Source of the DNA: Nitrospira sp. SG-bin2
GTDB lineage: Bacteria > Nitrospirota > Nitrospiria > Nitrospirales > Nitrospiraceae
NCBI GenBank assembly: GCA_002083405.1
Contig: LVWT01000026.1
Span: 45,803 to 109,802 of the forward strand
Direction: 5' to 3'
DNA: 64,000 nucleotides
Within the stretch, counting starts at the first letter, position 1, and each line of letters starts with the position of its first letter. The position numbers and the translations under genes are program-made. Shown here piece by piece: positions 50,654 through 60,397 of this stretch. The notes below the pieces were generated by a model. The model made no database searches, was not told the DNA's origin, and was given only the letters and a program-made list of their open reading frames with translations.

Positions 50654-52558
50654 GTGATCCACATCGTCCTTGCCATTAGCGTCCTTCTCGCCAGCCCAGG
50701 CCGGAGCCAGGCTGAGCCGGTTATCCAAGACTATCAAACGGAGCTGATCGAACGGGCCAGACAGACCCGTTTGGCGGATGAACGGGAATGGCAGTTGCTG
50801 CTCCACTATGGGGTCGATCTATTTGGCAGAGCGGCCAGCGAAGAGGACGATGAGGGGTTCTTCCTTTCGCCTCGTGGAAAGTATGATCCGCAGGCTGAGC
50901 TTGATGCCACGATCGCACAGTTCTTTGTTGCTGACCCGGTCGGGCGCTCGAAGCAGCCGGCCCAATGCGCCTTCATCGCCCGGTATCACTGGTTGAAGGA
51001 ACGGTTGCAGTTCGATCCACACCGGCTTGCGCCGGCGACATGTGGCCGGTTCGACCGGTGGCGGACCGAAATGAATCCACAGGGTGTCAGTCTGATCTTT
51101 CCTGCCGCTTTCCTGAACAATCCCGCTTCGATGTTCGGCCATACATTCTTACGGATCGATCAGCGAGGCCAAACCGAACAGACCAGACTTCTGGCCTACA
51201 CAATCGATTATGCTGCAGATGTGCCGGATGGCGCCGGGATCGAGTATGCGTACAAAGGAATTTTCGGAGCATACAAAGGGTTCTTTTCCACTCCTCCCTA
51301 TTACCTTAAGGTTCAAGCCTACCGCGACATCGAGAATCGCGACATGTGGGAGTATCAACTGAACTTGACGCCCGATCAGATCGATCGGCTGCTCATGCAT
51401 GCCTGGGAGATGGGAAACGCATATTTCGACTATTTTTTTTTCAAGGAAAATTGCTCGTATCACATCCTTTCTCTATTAGAGTACGCGAATCCGTCTCTTC
51501 ACTTGAGAGACCGGTTTTCGCTATGGACCATTCCTGCAGATACAGTTCGAGCCGTTATTGACTCTCCGGGATTGGTGGGCGCTGCGACGTACCGGCCTTC
51601 CCGTAGTACCATCATCAAGCGAAAGCGGGCGCTGCTGACCAATGAAGAACGAAGTCTGTCGATAGGGCTCATGCGTGACCCGGACATCGCCGGGAACGCC
51701 TCGTTTGCGGCGTTGCCGCTTTTGAGGCGGGCCTTGGTACTGGATGTCGCGTCGGACTATCTCCGCTACAAAGGAGAGAGCGATGATCCGGAAGTGACGG
51801 TCTACAAGGAGCGCAACCGGCGTGTATTGACGGAGCGGAGCAAACTGTCGATCCCATCCGCTGAGATCGACATTCGTCCCTTTACGAAACAGCCGGATGT
51901 GGGGCACCGGACAACCCGTGTGACGCTGGGAGGCGGCTGGCGCAATAATGACACGTTCGAAGAGGCGTCGTTCCGCGCGGTCTATCACCATCTGCTTGAC
52001 CCTGAGCCAGGCTACACGCCGGACGCGCAACTTGAAGCATTCGCAGTTACGGTGCGGCGTTACAATCAGGCGGACCGCGTCAGGGTCGAACGGGCGACAT
52101 TGATCAATATCCTGTCTCTCTCGCCGATTGATGATCTGTTTCGGGCGCCGTCATGGAGGGTGAACGTGGGGATGGACACCCTCCGCCGACGGGGCTGTCA
52201 ACTCTGCGATAACGTGGTGGCCGATGGAGGAGTGGGGGCGGCGATGGAATCCCATGTGCTCAATCGGGAAGTCTATTTTGCGTTCGCTGAGGCCGAGGCG
52301 AACTACAGCAAGGCCTATGAGGAGCGGCATCGTGTCGGCGGCGGCGCCACGGTGGGGATGTTGGCGGATGTGACCGATCGCTGGAAACTGATGCTGTCGT
52401 GGTCGTATCGCCGGTATCCGTTCGGCGATAAATCGGACGACATCCGCTGGTATGCCGGTTCACGTGTGACCCTTGCCCAGAACTGGGCGGTGCGGATGGA
52501 TTACAACCATCGCGACCGTGACAATGATGTGGTGGTTTCTCTCCAAGCGTTTTTCTGA
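50654..52558 (+). CDS. DUF4105 outer-membrane-associated protein
   Basis: The 634-residue protein has a signal peptide ending near SQAEP, the DUF4105 core with LTPDQIDRLLMHAWEMGN and the conserved ENCSYHILSLLEY, and a C-terminal half with beta-barrel-like strands ending VSLQAFF. The ENCSYH motif is typical of the family and may be catalytic. GTG 50654 is the natural start; GTG 50636 is also in frame. No Shine-Dalgarno is obvious. Confidence 0.82.
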   Translation: MIHIVLAISVLLASPGRSQAEPVIQDYQTELIERARQTRLADEREWQLLLHYGVDLFGRAASEEDDEGFFLSPRGKYDPQAELDATIAQFFVADPVGRSKQPAQCAFIARYHWLKERLQFDPHRLAPATCGRFDRWRTEMNPQGVSLIFPAAFLNNPASMFGHTFLRIDQRGQTEQTRLLAYTIDYAADVPDGAGIEYAYKGIFGAYKGFFSTPPYYLKVQAYRDIENRDMWEYQLNLTPDQIDRLLMHAWEMGNAYFDYFFFKENCSYHILSLLEYANPSLHLRDRFSLWTIPADTVRAVIDSPGLVGAATYRPSRSTIIKRKRALLTNEERSLSIGLMRDPDIAGNASFAALPLLRRALVLDVASDYLRYKGESDDPEVTVYKERNRRVLTERSKLSIPSAEIDIRPFTKQPDVGHRTTRVTLGGGWRNNDTFEEASFRAVYHHLLDPEPGYTPDAQLEAFAVTVRRYNQADRVRVERATLINILSLSPIDDLFRAPSWRVNVGMDTLRRRGCQLCDNVVADGGVGAAMESHVLNREVYFAFAEAEANYSKAYEERHRVGGGATVGMLADVTDRWKLMLSWSYRRYPFGDKSDDIRWYAGSRVTLAQNWAVRMDYNHRDRDNDVVVSLQAFF

Positions 52559-52637
52559 TCAGCCTGGCGGACTTTCTCTTGCCCGTGTATAGAGCGTCCT
52601 GCTACAAGTGTAGGAGCCGGAGACTCAGGATTCTCCC

Positions 52638-53432
52638 ATGAACCGATCCACTGAACAGCCCAGCCAGCAGCGCCCAAATCCGGCCGTTGAGCCGATTGCC
52701 CCCCATCCGCCGTTACACCAGTACTATGACGAGCTGGATGCCAGGCAGGGATTCCTCAACGAGCTGTTCAACCGAACCGCGTATCAATATCGCAATATCG
52801 ACAAGGCCACCGGGTTCGGGTCCGGCTTATGGTATCGGAAAAAAGCGCTTGAGTCGGCGGGATTGAAGCCAGGCATGCGGGTGCTCGACGTCGCATGTGG
52901 ACCGGGGCTGGTGACGCAATGCGCGCTGAGTCTGGTTGGTCCGTCCGGCTTGGTCGTCGGGCTCGATCCCAGTATCGGCATGCTGCGCGAAGCGCAGAAA
53001 GGCCCGTGCCGGAATCTGGTGCGCGGTGTCGGCGAGCGGCTCCCGTTCCCGGACGGACATTTCGATTTTCTCAGCATGGGGTATGCGCTTCGGCATGTGC
53101 CGGATCTTCGGGGCGCGTTTGCCGAGTATCGGCGTGTGCTCAAGCCGGGAGGGATCGTCATGTTACTGGAGATCTCGCGGCCCCGATCGGCGCTTGTCCT
53201 CCTCCTGTCGCGGTTTTATATCAAGACCCTGTTAGGGGCCGCGTTCGCCACCGGGACCGGCAATCAGGACATGAAGAAACTGATGGCCTATTGGTGGGAA
53301 ACGACGGAACAGTGCGTTCCCCCCGAAACGATTGTTGATGCATTGAAGGGATCAGGTTTTGGAACCTGTACGGTGAAGGAATGGTTCAGCGGGCTCTTGC
53401 GAGACTATCGGGCGGTGAAGGACTCGGTATAG
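52638..53432 (+). CDS. UbiE/MenG-like SAM methyltransferase of the polyene-like cluster
   Basis: The 264-residue class I methyltransferase has VLDVACGPGLVTQCA (motif I) and the ubiE-like RHVPDLRGAFAEYRRVLKPGG. It likely alkylates the aryl head or a lipid of the polyene product. It begins the cluster; the carrier protein follows 2 bp after its stop. A related menaquinone role is possible but the context argues against it. Confidence 0.8.
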   Translation: MNRSTEQPSQQRPNPAVEPIAPHPPLHQYYDELDARQGFLNELFNRTAYQYRNIDKATGFGSGLWYRKKALESAGLKPGMRVLDVACGPGLVTQCALSLVGPSGLVVGLDPSIGMLREAQKGPCRNLVRGVGERLPFPDGHFDFLSMGYALRHVPDLRGAFAEYRRVLKPGGIVMLLEISRPRSALVLLLSRFYIKTLLGAAFATGTGNQDMKKLMAYWWETTEQCVPPETIVDALKGSGFGTCTVKEWFSGLLRDYRAVKDSV

Positions 53433-53434
53433 AT

Positions 53435-53707
53435 ATGGAACAGCCCGGCGCATCGTTGCTTGAACGAGATCTTGCCAAGCTCATTGTGCAGACGCTCAAG
53501 TTGAAGACCGATCCGGCTGCCATTGAACCGGAGGCCGCGTTGTTCGGCGAAGGGTTGGGGCTCGACTCGATCGATGCGCTGGAGCTCTCGCTGGCGATTT
53601 CACAAACCTACGGGTATCAACTCAAGTCGAGCGATCCTCAGATCAAAACGATCTTTTCATCTCTGCGGGCGTTGGCGGCAGCTATTGAGAAGAACCGCAC
53701 GAAGTGA
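53435..53707 (+). CDS. Second acyl carrier protein (polyene-like cluster)
   Basis: The 90-residue protein has the phosphopantetheine site GLDSIDALELSL. It is more divergent than AcpP at 2340. It overlaps the next gene by 4 bp. Aryl-polyene clusters usually carry two such proteins; only one is seen here. Confidence 0.85.
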   Translation: MEQPGASLLERDLAKLIVQTLKLKTDPAAIEPEAALFGEGLGLDSIDALELSLAISQTYGYQLKSSDPQIKTIFSSLRALAAAIEKNRTK

Positions 53708-55068
53708 CGGTCGATAGGACCATGCGGGAGACCCCTTTGATCGGCCCCTACGATTTCGACGATGTGCTGGCCTGGGATCAGGAGGGGCCGCGCACCGTCC
53801 GCCGGTTTTTGGCCGATGCGGCTTCCCTGGCGGAGTCGTTGCCTGATCGGCCTACGGCGCTGAATCTTGCCACCAACCGCTATGACTTTCTCGTGGGATT
53901 CGCTGCCGCCATCATGCGGCGGCAGGTGACGTTGCTTCCACAAAGCCGGGCGTCTCAGACGCTGCTTCGGATCGCCGGAGAGTTTCCCGGAAGCTATGCG
54001 CTGACGGATCGAGGCGATGTCATTGAGGGAATCCATTCCGTCTCGATCCAGCTGAGAGGGGACCAGGTTTCGTGGCCGATGGATATTCCACGCATTCCGA
54101 CCGATCGAGTTGTGGCGGTTGCATTCACTTCCGGAAGTACCGGCCGGCCGGTGCCTAATAAGAAGACATGGGGAGCCTTGACGGCTGTGGCCCAGGCGAC
54201 CGGAGCGAGACTCGGGATCAAGACAGGGGATCGTCTCTCGGTGGTGGCGACCGTTCCGCATCAGCATATGTTCGGGCTGGAAGCGTCTGTGATGCTGCCG
54301 ATCATGCATGGTTTGGCGATGCATGCCGGGCGGCCGCTGTTTCCTGCCGACATCAGGAGCGTGCTGGCCGATGCGGCGGGCGGATGGATGCTCGTGACGA
54401 CGCCTCTGCATCTTCGCGCCTGCGTGGCAGAAGGTATAAGCGTGCCCCCGGGCGGACTCATCCTTTCTGCGACAGCCCCGTTGCCCCGCAATCTGGCGCA
54501 GCAGGCTGAGGAGCATTTTCAAGCCGAAGTCCATGAAATTTTCGGGTTTGCCGAAGCCGGCAGCATCGCTGAGCGGCGCACAATCGCCGGCGACCGGTGG
54601 CAGCCGTTGGAAGGGGTGCATGTGGCGCAGGACGCATCCTCATGTCTGGTGCAGGCATGGTATCTTCCGACGCCCGTCCCTGTGCCGGATCGCATGACAG
54701 TCGATACGGATGGAACATTCGTCGTGCATGGCCGCGAAGCGGATCAGGTGAATGTCGCGGGCCATCGGATATCCCTCGGCGACCTGAACCAGCTCTTGCT
54801 GAAAATCGATGGCGTGCAAGATGGGGTCTTTTTCCTGCCGGAGGAGGGGACCGGCCTCGTCACGAGGCTCATGGCATTTGTCGTGGCTCCCGGCAAAACC
54901 GGCGAAGAGATTCAACAGAAGCTGCGCGCGTATGTTGATCCGGTATTCATCCCCCGTCCGTTGGTGTGTGTGCCGAGTTTGCCACGGAATGCAACCGGCA
55001 AGCTTCCACGAGAATCCGTGAGCGAGTTGGCCCGGCAATGGCTGGAGAGGGAAGGCGATGGCGCATGA
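53704..55068 (+). CDS. AMP-forming acyl/aryl ligase (ApeH-like)
   Basis: The 454-residue adenylating enzyme activates a starter acid for loading on ACP. It shows the P-loop VVAVAFTSGSTGRPVPNKK, EIFGFAEAGSIA and the C-terminal GHRISLGDLNQLLL and RNATGKLPRES. GTG 53704 overlaps the ACP stop. In Ape systems the substrate is an aryl acid, but specificity is not readable here. Confidence 0.82.
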   Translation: MTVDRTMRETPLIGPYDFDDVLAWDQEGPRTVRRFLADAASLAESLPDRPTALNLATNRYDFLVGFAAAIMRRQVTLLPQSRASQTLLRIAGEFPGSYALTDRGDVIEGIHSVSIQLRGDQVSWPMDIPRIPTDRVVAVAFTSGSTGRPVPNKKTWGALTAVAQATGARLGIKTGDRLSVVATVPHQHMFGLEASVMLPIMHGLAMHAGRPLFPADIRSVLADAAGGWMLVTTPLHLRACVAEGISVPPGGLILSATAPLPRNLAQQAEEHFQAEVHEIFGFAEAGSIAERRTIAGDRWQPLEGVHVAQDASSCLVQAWYLPTPVPVPDRMTVDTDGTFVVHGREADQVNVAGHRISLGDLNQLLLKIDGVQDGVFFLPEEGTGLVTRLMAFVVAPGKTGEEIQQKLRAYVDPVFIPRPLVCVPSLPRNATGKLPRESVSELARQWLEREGDGA

Positions 55069-55378
55069 ACGAACGGTGTCGATCGGCCACGACCATCCGT
55101 CGCTCGCGGGACATTTCCCCGGACACCCGGTTGTGCCGGGCGTGGTGTTGCTTGGCGAAGTGATCGAGACGTTGCGTCATAGCGCGGCGCCGTCGGTGAG
55201 GGGATTGCCCATGGTCAAATTCTCCTCTCCGTTGAAGCCCGGTGAGGCCGTCACCATTCGCGTGGATCAGGATGAGGCTGCGCTGGCCTCGTTTTCTTGC
55301 CGGGTCGGGACCAGGCTTATTGCGTCCGGCGTGATTGAGCTGGCATCCGGGACGGCGGCGCAAATGGAAGGGGCGTGA
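55058..55378 (+). CDS. ApeI-like hot-dog dehydratase
   Basis: This 106-residue protein resembles FabA/FabZ-type dehydratases: GHFPGHPVVPGVVLLGEVIE has the catalytic-His region. In Ape systems it pairs with ApeP to dehydrate 3-hydroxyacyl chains; the partner is encoded at 61182. It overlaps its neighbours by 11 and 4 bp, showing tight coupling. Confidence 0.82.
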   Translation: MAHERTVSIGHDHPSLAGHFPGHPVVPGVVLLGEVIETLRHSAAPSVRGLPMVKFSSPLKPGEAVTIRVDQDEAALASFSCRVGTRLIASGVIELASGTAAQMEGA

Positions 55379-56271
55379 GCCTCGCGTGGCGGCGACAATC
55401 GGAGCGCGGCAGCCGCGCCGGTATTCGGATCATGGCCTGGGTCGCGCAATTTCTTGGCCGTCCGGCCGCCCGTGCGCTGCTCTATCCGATTTGTGTGTAC
55501 TACTTGCTGGGATCGGGGTCTGCCCGCCGGGCCATTGCGCGATTCCGTGAACGGGTACTTGGCCGGCCTGCCGGATGGGGGGAACTGTTCCGCCATTATC
55601 ACGCATTTGCCTCCACGATTCTTGACCGGGTCTATTTTCTCCGCGGACAGTTCGACCTTTTCGACATCCGGTTCCATGGCCTGGATGTGCTCGATCGGGA
55701 GCTGGCCAAGGGACGGGGCTGTGTGCTATTAGGCGCGCATCTCGGAAGTTTCGAGGCGGTCCGGGCGATGGGTCTCCTCGGGCGGCAGCTCGACATCCGA
55801 ATCCTCATGGATGAGCAGAATGCTCCGTTGATTCGCGGGCTGACCCAGACCTTGAACCCCATGATGGCTGACACGGTGATTCAGACGGGCGGGATTCACG
55901 CACTCCTGCAAGTGAAGGAATGTCTCGAACGGGGCGGGATCGTCGGTGCGATGGGTGATCGTGTGACGCCGCAGGATCAGGCCGTCGCATGTTCGTTTTT
56001 CGGCAGTGAGGCCAGATTCCCGACCGGGCCGATCCGTATGGCTCATGTGGTTCAGGCGCCGGTGGTGTTGTTTTTCGGGCTCTATCGGGGAGGAAACTGC
56101 TATGAAGTGCGTCTCGAATCTTTCGACGATGAAGCGCTTCCGTCTCATGATCGGCGGGGCGCAGATCTGACTCGCGATGTGCAACGGTATGTCGGCCGTC
56201 TCGAGGAGGTGTGCCGCCTTGCGCCGGACAATTGGTTCAACTTCTATGATGTGTGGGATCGCTCGAATTAG
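55375..56271 (+). CDS. LpxL/LpxM-like lysophospholipid acyltransferase
   Basis: The 298-residue protein fits the lauroyl/myristoyl acyltransferase family, with VLLGAHLGSFEAVRAMG (HxxxxD/E-like His/Glu site) and MGDRVTPQD. It would attach the polyene to a membrane glycerol lipid. The last residues overlap the LolA-like gene by about 25 bp. Confidence 0.82.
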   Translation: MSLAWRRQSERGSRAGIRIMAWVAQFLGRPAARALLYPICVYYLLGSGSARRAIARFRERVLGRPAGWGELFRHYHAFASTILDRVYFLRGQFDLFDIRFHGLDVLDRELAKGRGCVLLGAHLGSFEAVRAMGLLGRQLDIRILMDEQNAPLIRGLTQTLNPMMADTVIQTGGIHALLQVKECLERGGIVGAMGDRVTPQDQAVACSFFGSEARFPTGPIRMAHVVQAPVVLFFGLYRGGNCYEVRLESFDDEALPSHDRRGADLTRDVQRYVGRLEEVCRLAPDNWFNFYDVWDRSN

Positions 56272-56872
56272 CCCGTTCTTTTTGTTTGGCGGTCTGCTGC
56301 TGGGAACTCTAGCCGCTGCAGAGAACGCCTCCTCTCGCGGTGATGACGTGACCGGCGCCTGGACGGTCGAGCAGGTTGTGGCGTCGCTGAAGGAAGAGCG
56401 GGAACCCGCGGTGCTCTTCGAAGAGGCGACGCATTCGTCGTTGCTGAGTGCGCCCCTCATTGTGCGCGGCATATTGCGCTTCACGCCTCCGTCTCGGCTG
56501 GAAAAAGAAGTGCTGGAACCCTACCACGAACGCTATGTCGTCGAGGGAGGCCTCGTGACTTTCGAGAGCGAACGAAAGCGAATAAAAAAAAGTATTTCTC
56601 TGGGAGACTATCCGGGCTTGCGCGGGTTCGTCGAGGCATTTCGGGCAGGTTTTACCGGAGACGCAGGCCGGCTCATGGAGTCATATGACACGGCCATACA
56701 GGGGACCAGGCTGAAGTGGACGTTGCAGTTGCGCCCCCGCGATCCGGCAGGGCGATCGATGATTGAAGATATCGTATTCTCAGGCTCCGAGGGGAGGATC
56801 AACTCCATCGTCATCCATGCAGCGGACGGCGACCGCTCGGTGATGACGCTTCGCCGAGGTGCGGCCAAATGA
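56246..56872 (+). CDS. LolA-like lipid carrier protein (ApeL type)
   Basis: The 208-residue protein begins with a signal peptide (MMCGIARISPFFLFGGLLLG) and has a LolA-like beta half-barrel pattern, as in the Ape-cluster periplasmic carriers. It should shuttle a lipid product across the periplasm. It starts in the 3' end of the acyltransferase gene and overlaps the exporter by 4 bp. The adjacent ATG at 56249 is equally possible. Confidence 0.72.
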   Translation: MMCGIARISPFFLFGGLLLGTLAAAENASSRGDDVTGAWTVEQVVASLKEEREPAVLFEEATHSSLLSAPLIVRGILRFTPPSRLEKEVLEPYHERYVVEGGLVTFESERKRIKKSISLGDYPGLRGFVEAFRAGFTGDAGRLMESYDTAIQGTRLKWTLQLRPRDPAGRSMIEDIVFSGSEGRINSIVIHAADGDRSVMTLRRGAAK

Positions 56873-59187
56873 GAGCCTCTCGGTGGCCGGTTCTTATCTG
56901 GGGCTTTTGCTTCGTCGGCGCGCTGTGGCTTGCGGCAACGGAATTATCGATCCATAGCGATCTCAGCGATCTCCTTCCGGAAGGAACTACCAATACCCAA
57001 CGGTTGTTGCTGACTCAAGTGCGGTCGGGTCTGGCCGGCCGGTTGATTCTTGTGGCGATTGAGGGTGCAGAACCGGATGAATTAGCCAGGCTCAGCCGGG
57101 ACCTGAGCAAGGGGTTGCAAGGAAATGCACAGATCGATTTTGTGGGGAATGGGGCGCAGGTGCTCTCTTCCGATGAGCGGCAGCTCTTGTTTCGCTTGCG
57201 GTATCTTCTGAGTTCCACGCTACAGGCGGATACATTTTCGGCGGACTCCCTGCGCGGGGCTCTTGAAAAACGGCTGGACGATCTCCGGTCTCCACTCGGT
57301 CTCCTCATCAAAGAATATATCCCATCCGATCCCACCGGAGAGTTTCTGGGAATTCTCCAGTCCTGGTCCGAGTGGGAGGCGCCGACGAAGCATCGAGAAG
57401 TTTGGATGTCGGCGGATCTCCAGCGGGCTCTGCTCGTGGTGAAAACCAAAGCTGCCGGGTTCGATGCCGAGGCGCAGGCAGCCATTCAACAGCATATCCA
57501 GGCAGTCTTTCAACAGGTACGCAAAGACTCGTCGTTGGCCCGGTTGCTTCTGAGCGGACCCGGGGTATTTGCGGTGGAAATCCAGCAAACGATCGAACAG
57601 GAGATTTGGTGGCTTTCGGTAACCGCGTCCCTGCTGGTCGTTGTCTTTCTCTGCGTCACCTATCGATCGGTGACGCTGATGGTCTTGAGTCTGATTCCGC
57701 TGACCAGCGGAATCCTGGCCGGTCTGGTTGCGGTGAATAGTTGGTTCGGATTCGTTCATGGCATCACGTTGGGGTTCGGCATCACGTTGTTGGGCGTCGT
57801 GGACGATTACCCTATCCATTTGTTCAGCCATCTGACCAGGAAGGAGTCTGCCCAGACGACGATGCGCGCGATCTGGCCGACGATGCGGCTGGGGATTGTG
57901 ACGACGGCCATCGGATTTTCATCGTTGCTGCTTGCCGGATTTCCTGCCTTGGCGCAGCTGGGGCTCTTTGCGGTGGCCGGGCTGGGAACGGCGGCGGTGG
58001 TGACTCGTTGGGTGCTGCCTGTCTGTATCCCTGCCGGATTTGCTCCTCGGGAAATCCGGCCGGATTTGGGGCGCTTGGTGGATGGTCTGCCGAAAGCGAG
58101 GATTGTGGTGCCGGTGGCGGTCATTCTTGCGACAATTGTACTGATATGGTCTGATACGCCGCTCTGGCAGGAAGATCTGGAAGGCCTGAGTCCCCTGTCG
58201 GCGGAGAAGAAGGAGCTGGATCAGCATCTGCGACAGGAACTGGGCGCGCCGGATGTGCGGGATCTATTCGTCGTCGAGGGGACGAGCGTCGAGGCTCTCT
58301 TGATGAAGGCAGAAGCCATGATGCCGAGGCTGGAGCAGCTGCGAGAAGGTCGTGTGTTGTCCGGCTACGACATTGTCTCGCGCTATCTGCCGAGCCATCA
58401 TGTGCAGCAGGAACGGCTGAAGGCGTTGCCTGAGCGGGAGGTGCTTAAAAGGAATCTCGACGCAGCGCAGAAGGGGCTGCCGTTTATGCCAGGGCTGTTC
58501 GCTCCGTTCGTGACGGCGGTCGATGAGGCACGGAGTCTGCCGTTTATCGATCGGGATACATTCAGGGGGACGACGTTGGGCATGAAATTGGAGTCCTTGC
58601 TGTTCTCCCATCAGGATGAATGGCTGGCCATTGTTCCGCTCCGTGGAGTTCTTGATCGAACCCAGCTTGCGACGGCAGCGGCAAGCTGGGGAGACATCTC
58701 GGTGAGTTATGTGGACCTGAAGGAAGAGTCGAACCGGCTGATGCGGGCCTATCGCAATCGGATGATGCAATTAGTGGGGTGGGGGACAATTGCCATTACG
58801 GTTTCGCTGGCGGTCGGATTGGGATCGATCACTCGGCTCGGACCGGTACTTGCTCCGATCGGCTGCGCCTTGATCGTTGTGGTTGCTGTTTTAAAAGGAT
58901 CGGGCGAGTCACTCTCGTTGTTTCATGTGGCAACCTTTCTGCTTGTGATCGGGTTAGGGCTCGATTATTCTCTGTTCTTCAATCGACGGGAGGGGACTGA
59001 AATCGAGCGAGCCAAGACCGTTTTTGGTCTACTGGTTTGTAGCACGACGACGATTCTCGTGTTCGGCCTGTTGGCCTTCTCGAAGATCCCTGTGCTCCAT
59101 GCGATCGGATTGACCGCAGCCTGCGGGTCGTTGTGTTGCCTGCTCTTTTCAGGGTTGATGGCGCAGCGGGAGGCGACTGATGCCTGA
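56869..59187 (+). CDS. MMPL/RND-superfamily exporter (ApeM type)
   Basis: The 772-residue protein is an MMPL-type pump with many membrane segments (two bundles near residues 245-390 and 630-765) and two large periplasmic domains. GITLLGVVDDYPIHLFSHL and LLVIGLGLDYSLFFNRREG contain the proton-relay Asp residues. In Ape systems it exports the lipid-linked polyene. ATG 56869 overlaps the LolA-like stop. Confidence 0.84.
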   Translation: MRASRWPVLIWGFCFVGALWLAATELSIHSDLSDLLPEGTTNTQRLLLTQVRSGLAGRLILVAIEGAEPDELARLSRDLSKGLQGNAQIDFVGNGAQVLSSDERQLLFRLRYLLSSTLQADTFSADSLRGALEKRLDDLRSPLGLLIKEYIPSDPTGEFLGILQSWSEWEAPTKHREVWMSADLQRALLVVKTKAAGFDAEAQAAIQQHIQAVFQQVRKDSSLARLLLSGPGVFAVEIQQTIEQEIWWLSVTASLLVVVFLCVTYRSVTLMVLSLIPLTSGILAGLVAVNSWFGFVHGITLGFGITLLGVVDDYPIHLFSHLTRKESAQTTMRAIWPTMRLGIVTTAIGFSSLLLAGFPALAQLGLFAVAGLGTAAVVTRWVLPVCIPAGFAPREIRPDLGRLVDGLPKARIVVPVAVILATIVLIWSDTPLWQEDLEGLSPLSAEKKELDQHLRQELGAPDVRDLFVVEGTSVEALLMKAEAMMPRLEQLREGRVLSGYDIVSRYLPSHHVQQERLKALPEREVLKRNLDAAQKGLPFMPGLFAPFVTAVDEARSLPFIDRDTFRGTTLGMKLESLLFSHQDEWLAIVPLRGVLDRTQLATAAASWGDISVSYVDLKEESNRLMRAYRNRMMQLVGWGTIAITVSLAVGLGSITRLGPVLAPIGCALIVVVAVLKGSGESLSLFHVATFLLVIGLGLDYSLFFNRREGTEIERAKTVFGLLVCSTTTILVFGLLAFSKIPVLHAIGLTAACGSLCCLLFSGLMAQREATDA

Positions 59188-60397
59188 TCCAAAACCGATG
59201 ACCTCGCTGGCCTTGTCCGCCTATACCCTCGTGACGGCGAACGGCCGAGGGGTTGGCCCCGTTCTTCAGGCTCTCCAGGAGCGGCGATCCGGGTTAAAGT
59301 TGTGCGACTTCGAAGATGTGACGTTGAAAACATCGATCGGGCGAGTAGCCGGCCTCGAGGATTTTTCACTCGATCACGAACTGCGCGCCTTCGACTGCCG
59401 CAACAACCGGCTGGCCTGGCTCGGCCTTCAGCAGGACGGTTTCATGGTGGCGGCGGCGGAGGCAAAACAGCGATACGGCGCTCATCGGATCGCTGTTGTG
59501 ATGGGCACCAGCACGTCCGGAATTCTCGAAACCGAACATGCCTACCGCGAGCGCGATTCTTTCACTGATCGGCTTCCGGACTGGTACACGCCGCGGTATC
59601 GATATACGCATAACATGTTTTCTCTGGGGCATTTCGTGAGGACCTGTCTTGGATTGCAGGGGCCGGCCATGGTGATTTCAACCGCCTGTTCTTCGAGCGC
59701 AAAAGTCTTTGCGACTGCAGCCCGATTGATGCAAGCGGGCCTGTGCGATGCCGCCGTAGTTGGCGGAGTGGATAGCCTCTGTCTCACGACGTTGTATGGA
59801 TTTTCTGCGCTGCAACTGTTGTCGGCCGATCCGTGCAGGCCTTGCGACGAGGATCGGGACGGATTGTCGTTGGGTGAGGCGGCCGGCTATGCATTACTGG
59901 AGTTCGGCGAACGGGTGGGCGGACGAGGAACCGTTGCCCTTCTCGGCTATGGTGAGAGCACGGACGGCTATCATATGTCGCATCCGCACCCCGAAGGGGC
60001 GGGGGCGGTTCGCGCGATTCGAGACTCCTTGGCTCGGGCCTCGCTTCGCGCTGAGGACATTGAGTATATCAACTTGCACGGGACGGCAACGAGGGCGAAC
60101 GACTCGGTCGAGGACAAGGCTGTCTATAGTATTTTCGGGGCTCGGCCTGCATGCAGTTCAACCAAAGGCTGGACCGGGCATACGTTGGGCGCTGCCGGTA
60201 TCACGGAAGCGGTGATTTCCGCCCTCTGTCTTGCCCAGGGGCTGATGCCCGGGACGCTCAATTGCCGGCGCGTGGACCCTTCGTTGAAAAGCCGGATTCT
60301 TCGCGAGAACCAGATCGGCTCCATTTCTTTCGCGGTGAGTAACATATTTGGGTTTGGCGGAAATAACTGCAGCTTGGTCTTAGGGAAATTGCCATGA
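59180..60397 (+). CDS. Ketosynthase (ApeO-like KS alpha)
   Basis: The 405-residue ketosynthase retains the Cys-His-His triad: Cys in VISTACSSSAKV, His in NLHGTATRAND and His in WTGHTLGAAGIT. It is longer and more divergent than FabF at 2588. With the 60394 product it should form the KS/chain-length-factor heterodimer. Confidence 0.84.
   Translation: MPDPKPMTSLALSAYTLVTANGRGVGPVLQALQERRSGLKLCDFEDVTLKTSIGRVAGLEDFSLDHELRAFDCRNNRLAWLGLQQDGFMVAAAEAKQRYGAHRIAVVMGTSTSGILETEHAYRERDSFTDRLPDWYTPRYRYTHNMFSLGHFVRTCLGLQGPAMVISTACSSSAKVFATAARLMQAGLCDAAVVGGVDSLCLTTLYGFSALQLLSADPCRPCDEDRDGLSLGEAAGYALLEFGERVGGRGTVALLGYGESTDGYHMSHPHPEGAGAVRAIRDSLARASLRAEDIEYINLHGTATRANDSVEDKAVYSIFGARPACSSTKGWTGHTLGAAGITEAVISALCLAQGLMPGTLNCRRVDPSLKSRILRENQIGSISFAVSNIFGFGGNNCSLVLGKLP

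Noticed and set aside
59180..60397. Housekeeping FabF
   Set aside because: A clear fabF is at 2588; this one is divergent and embedded in the polyene-like cluster.
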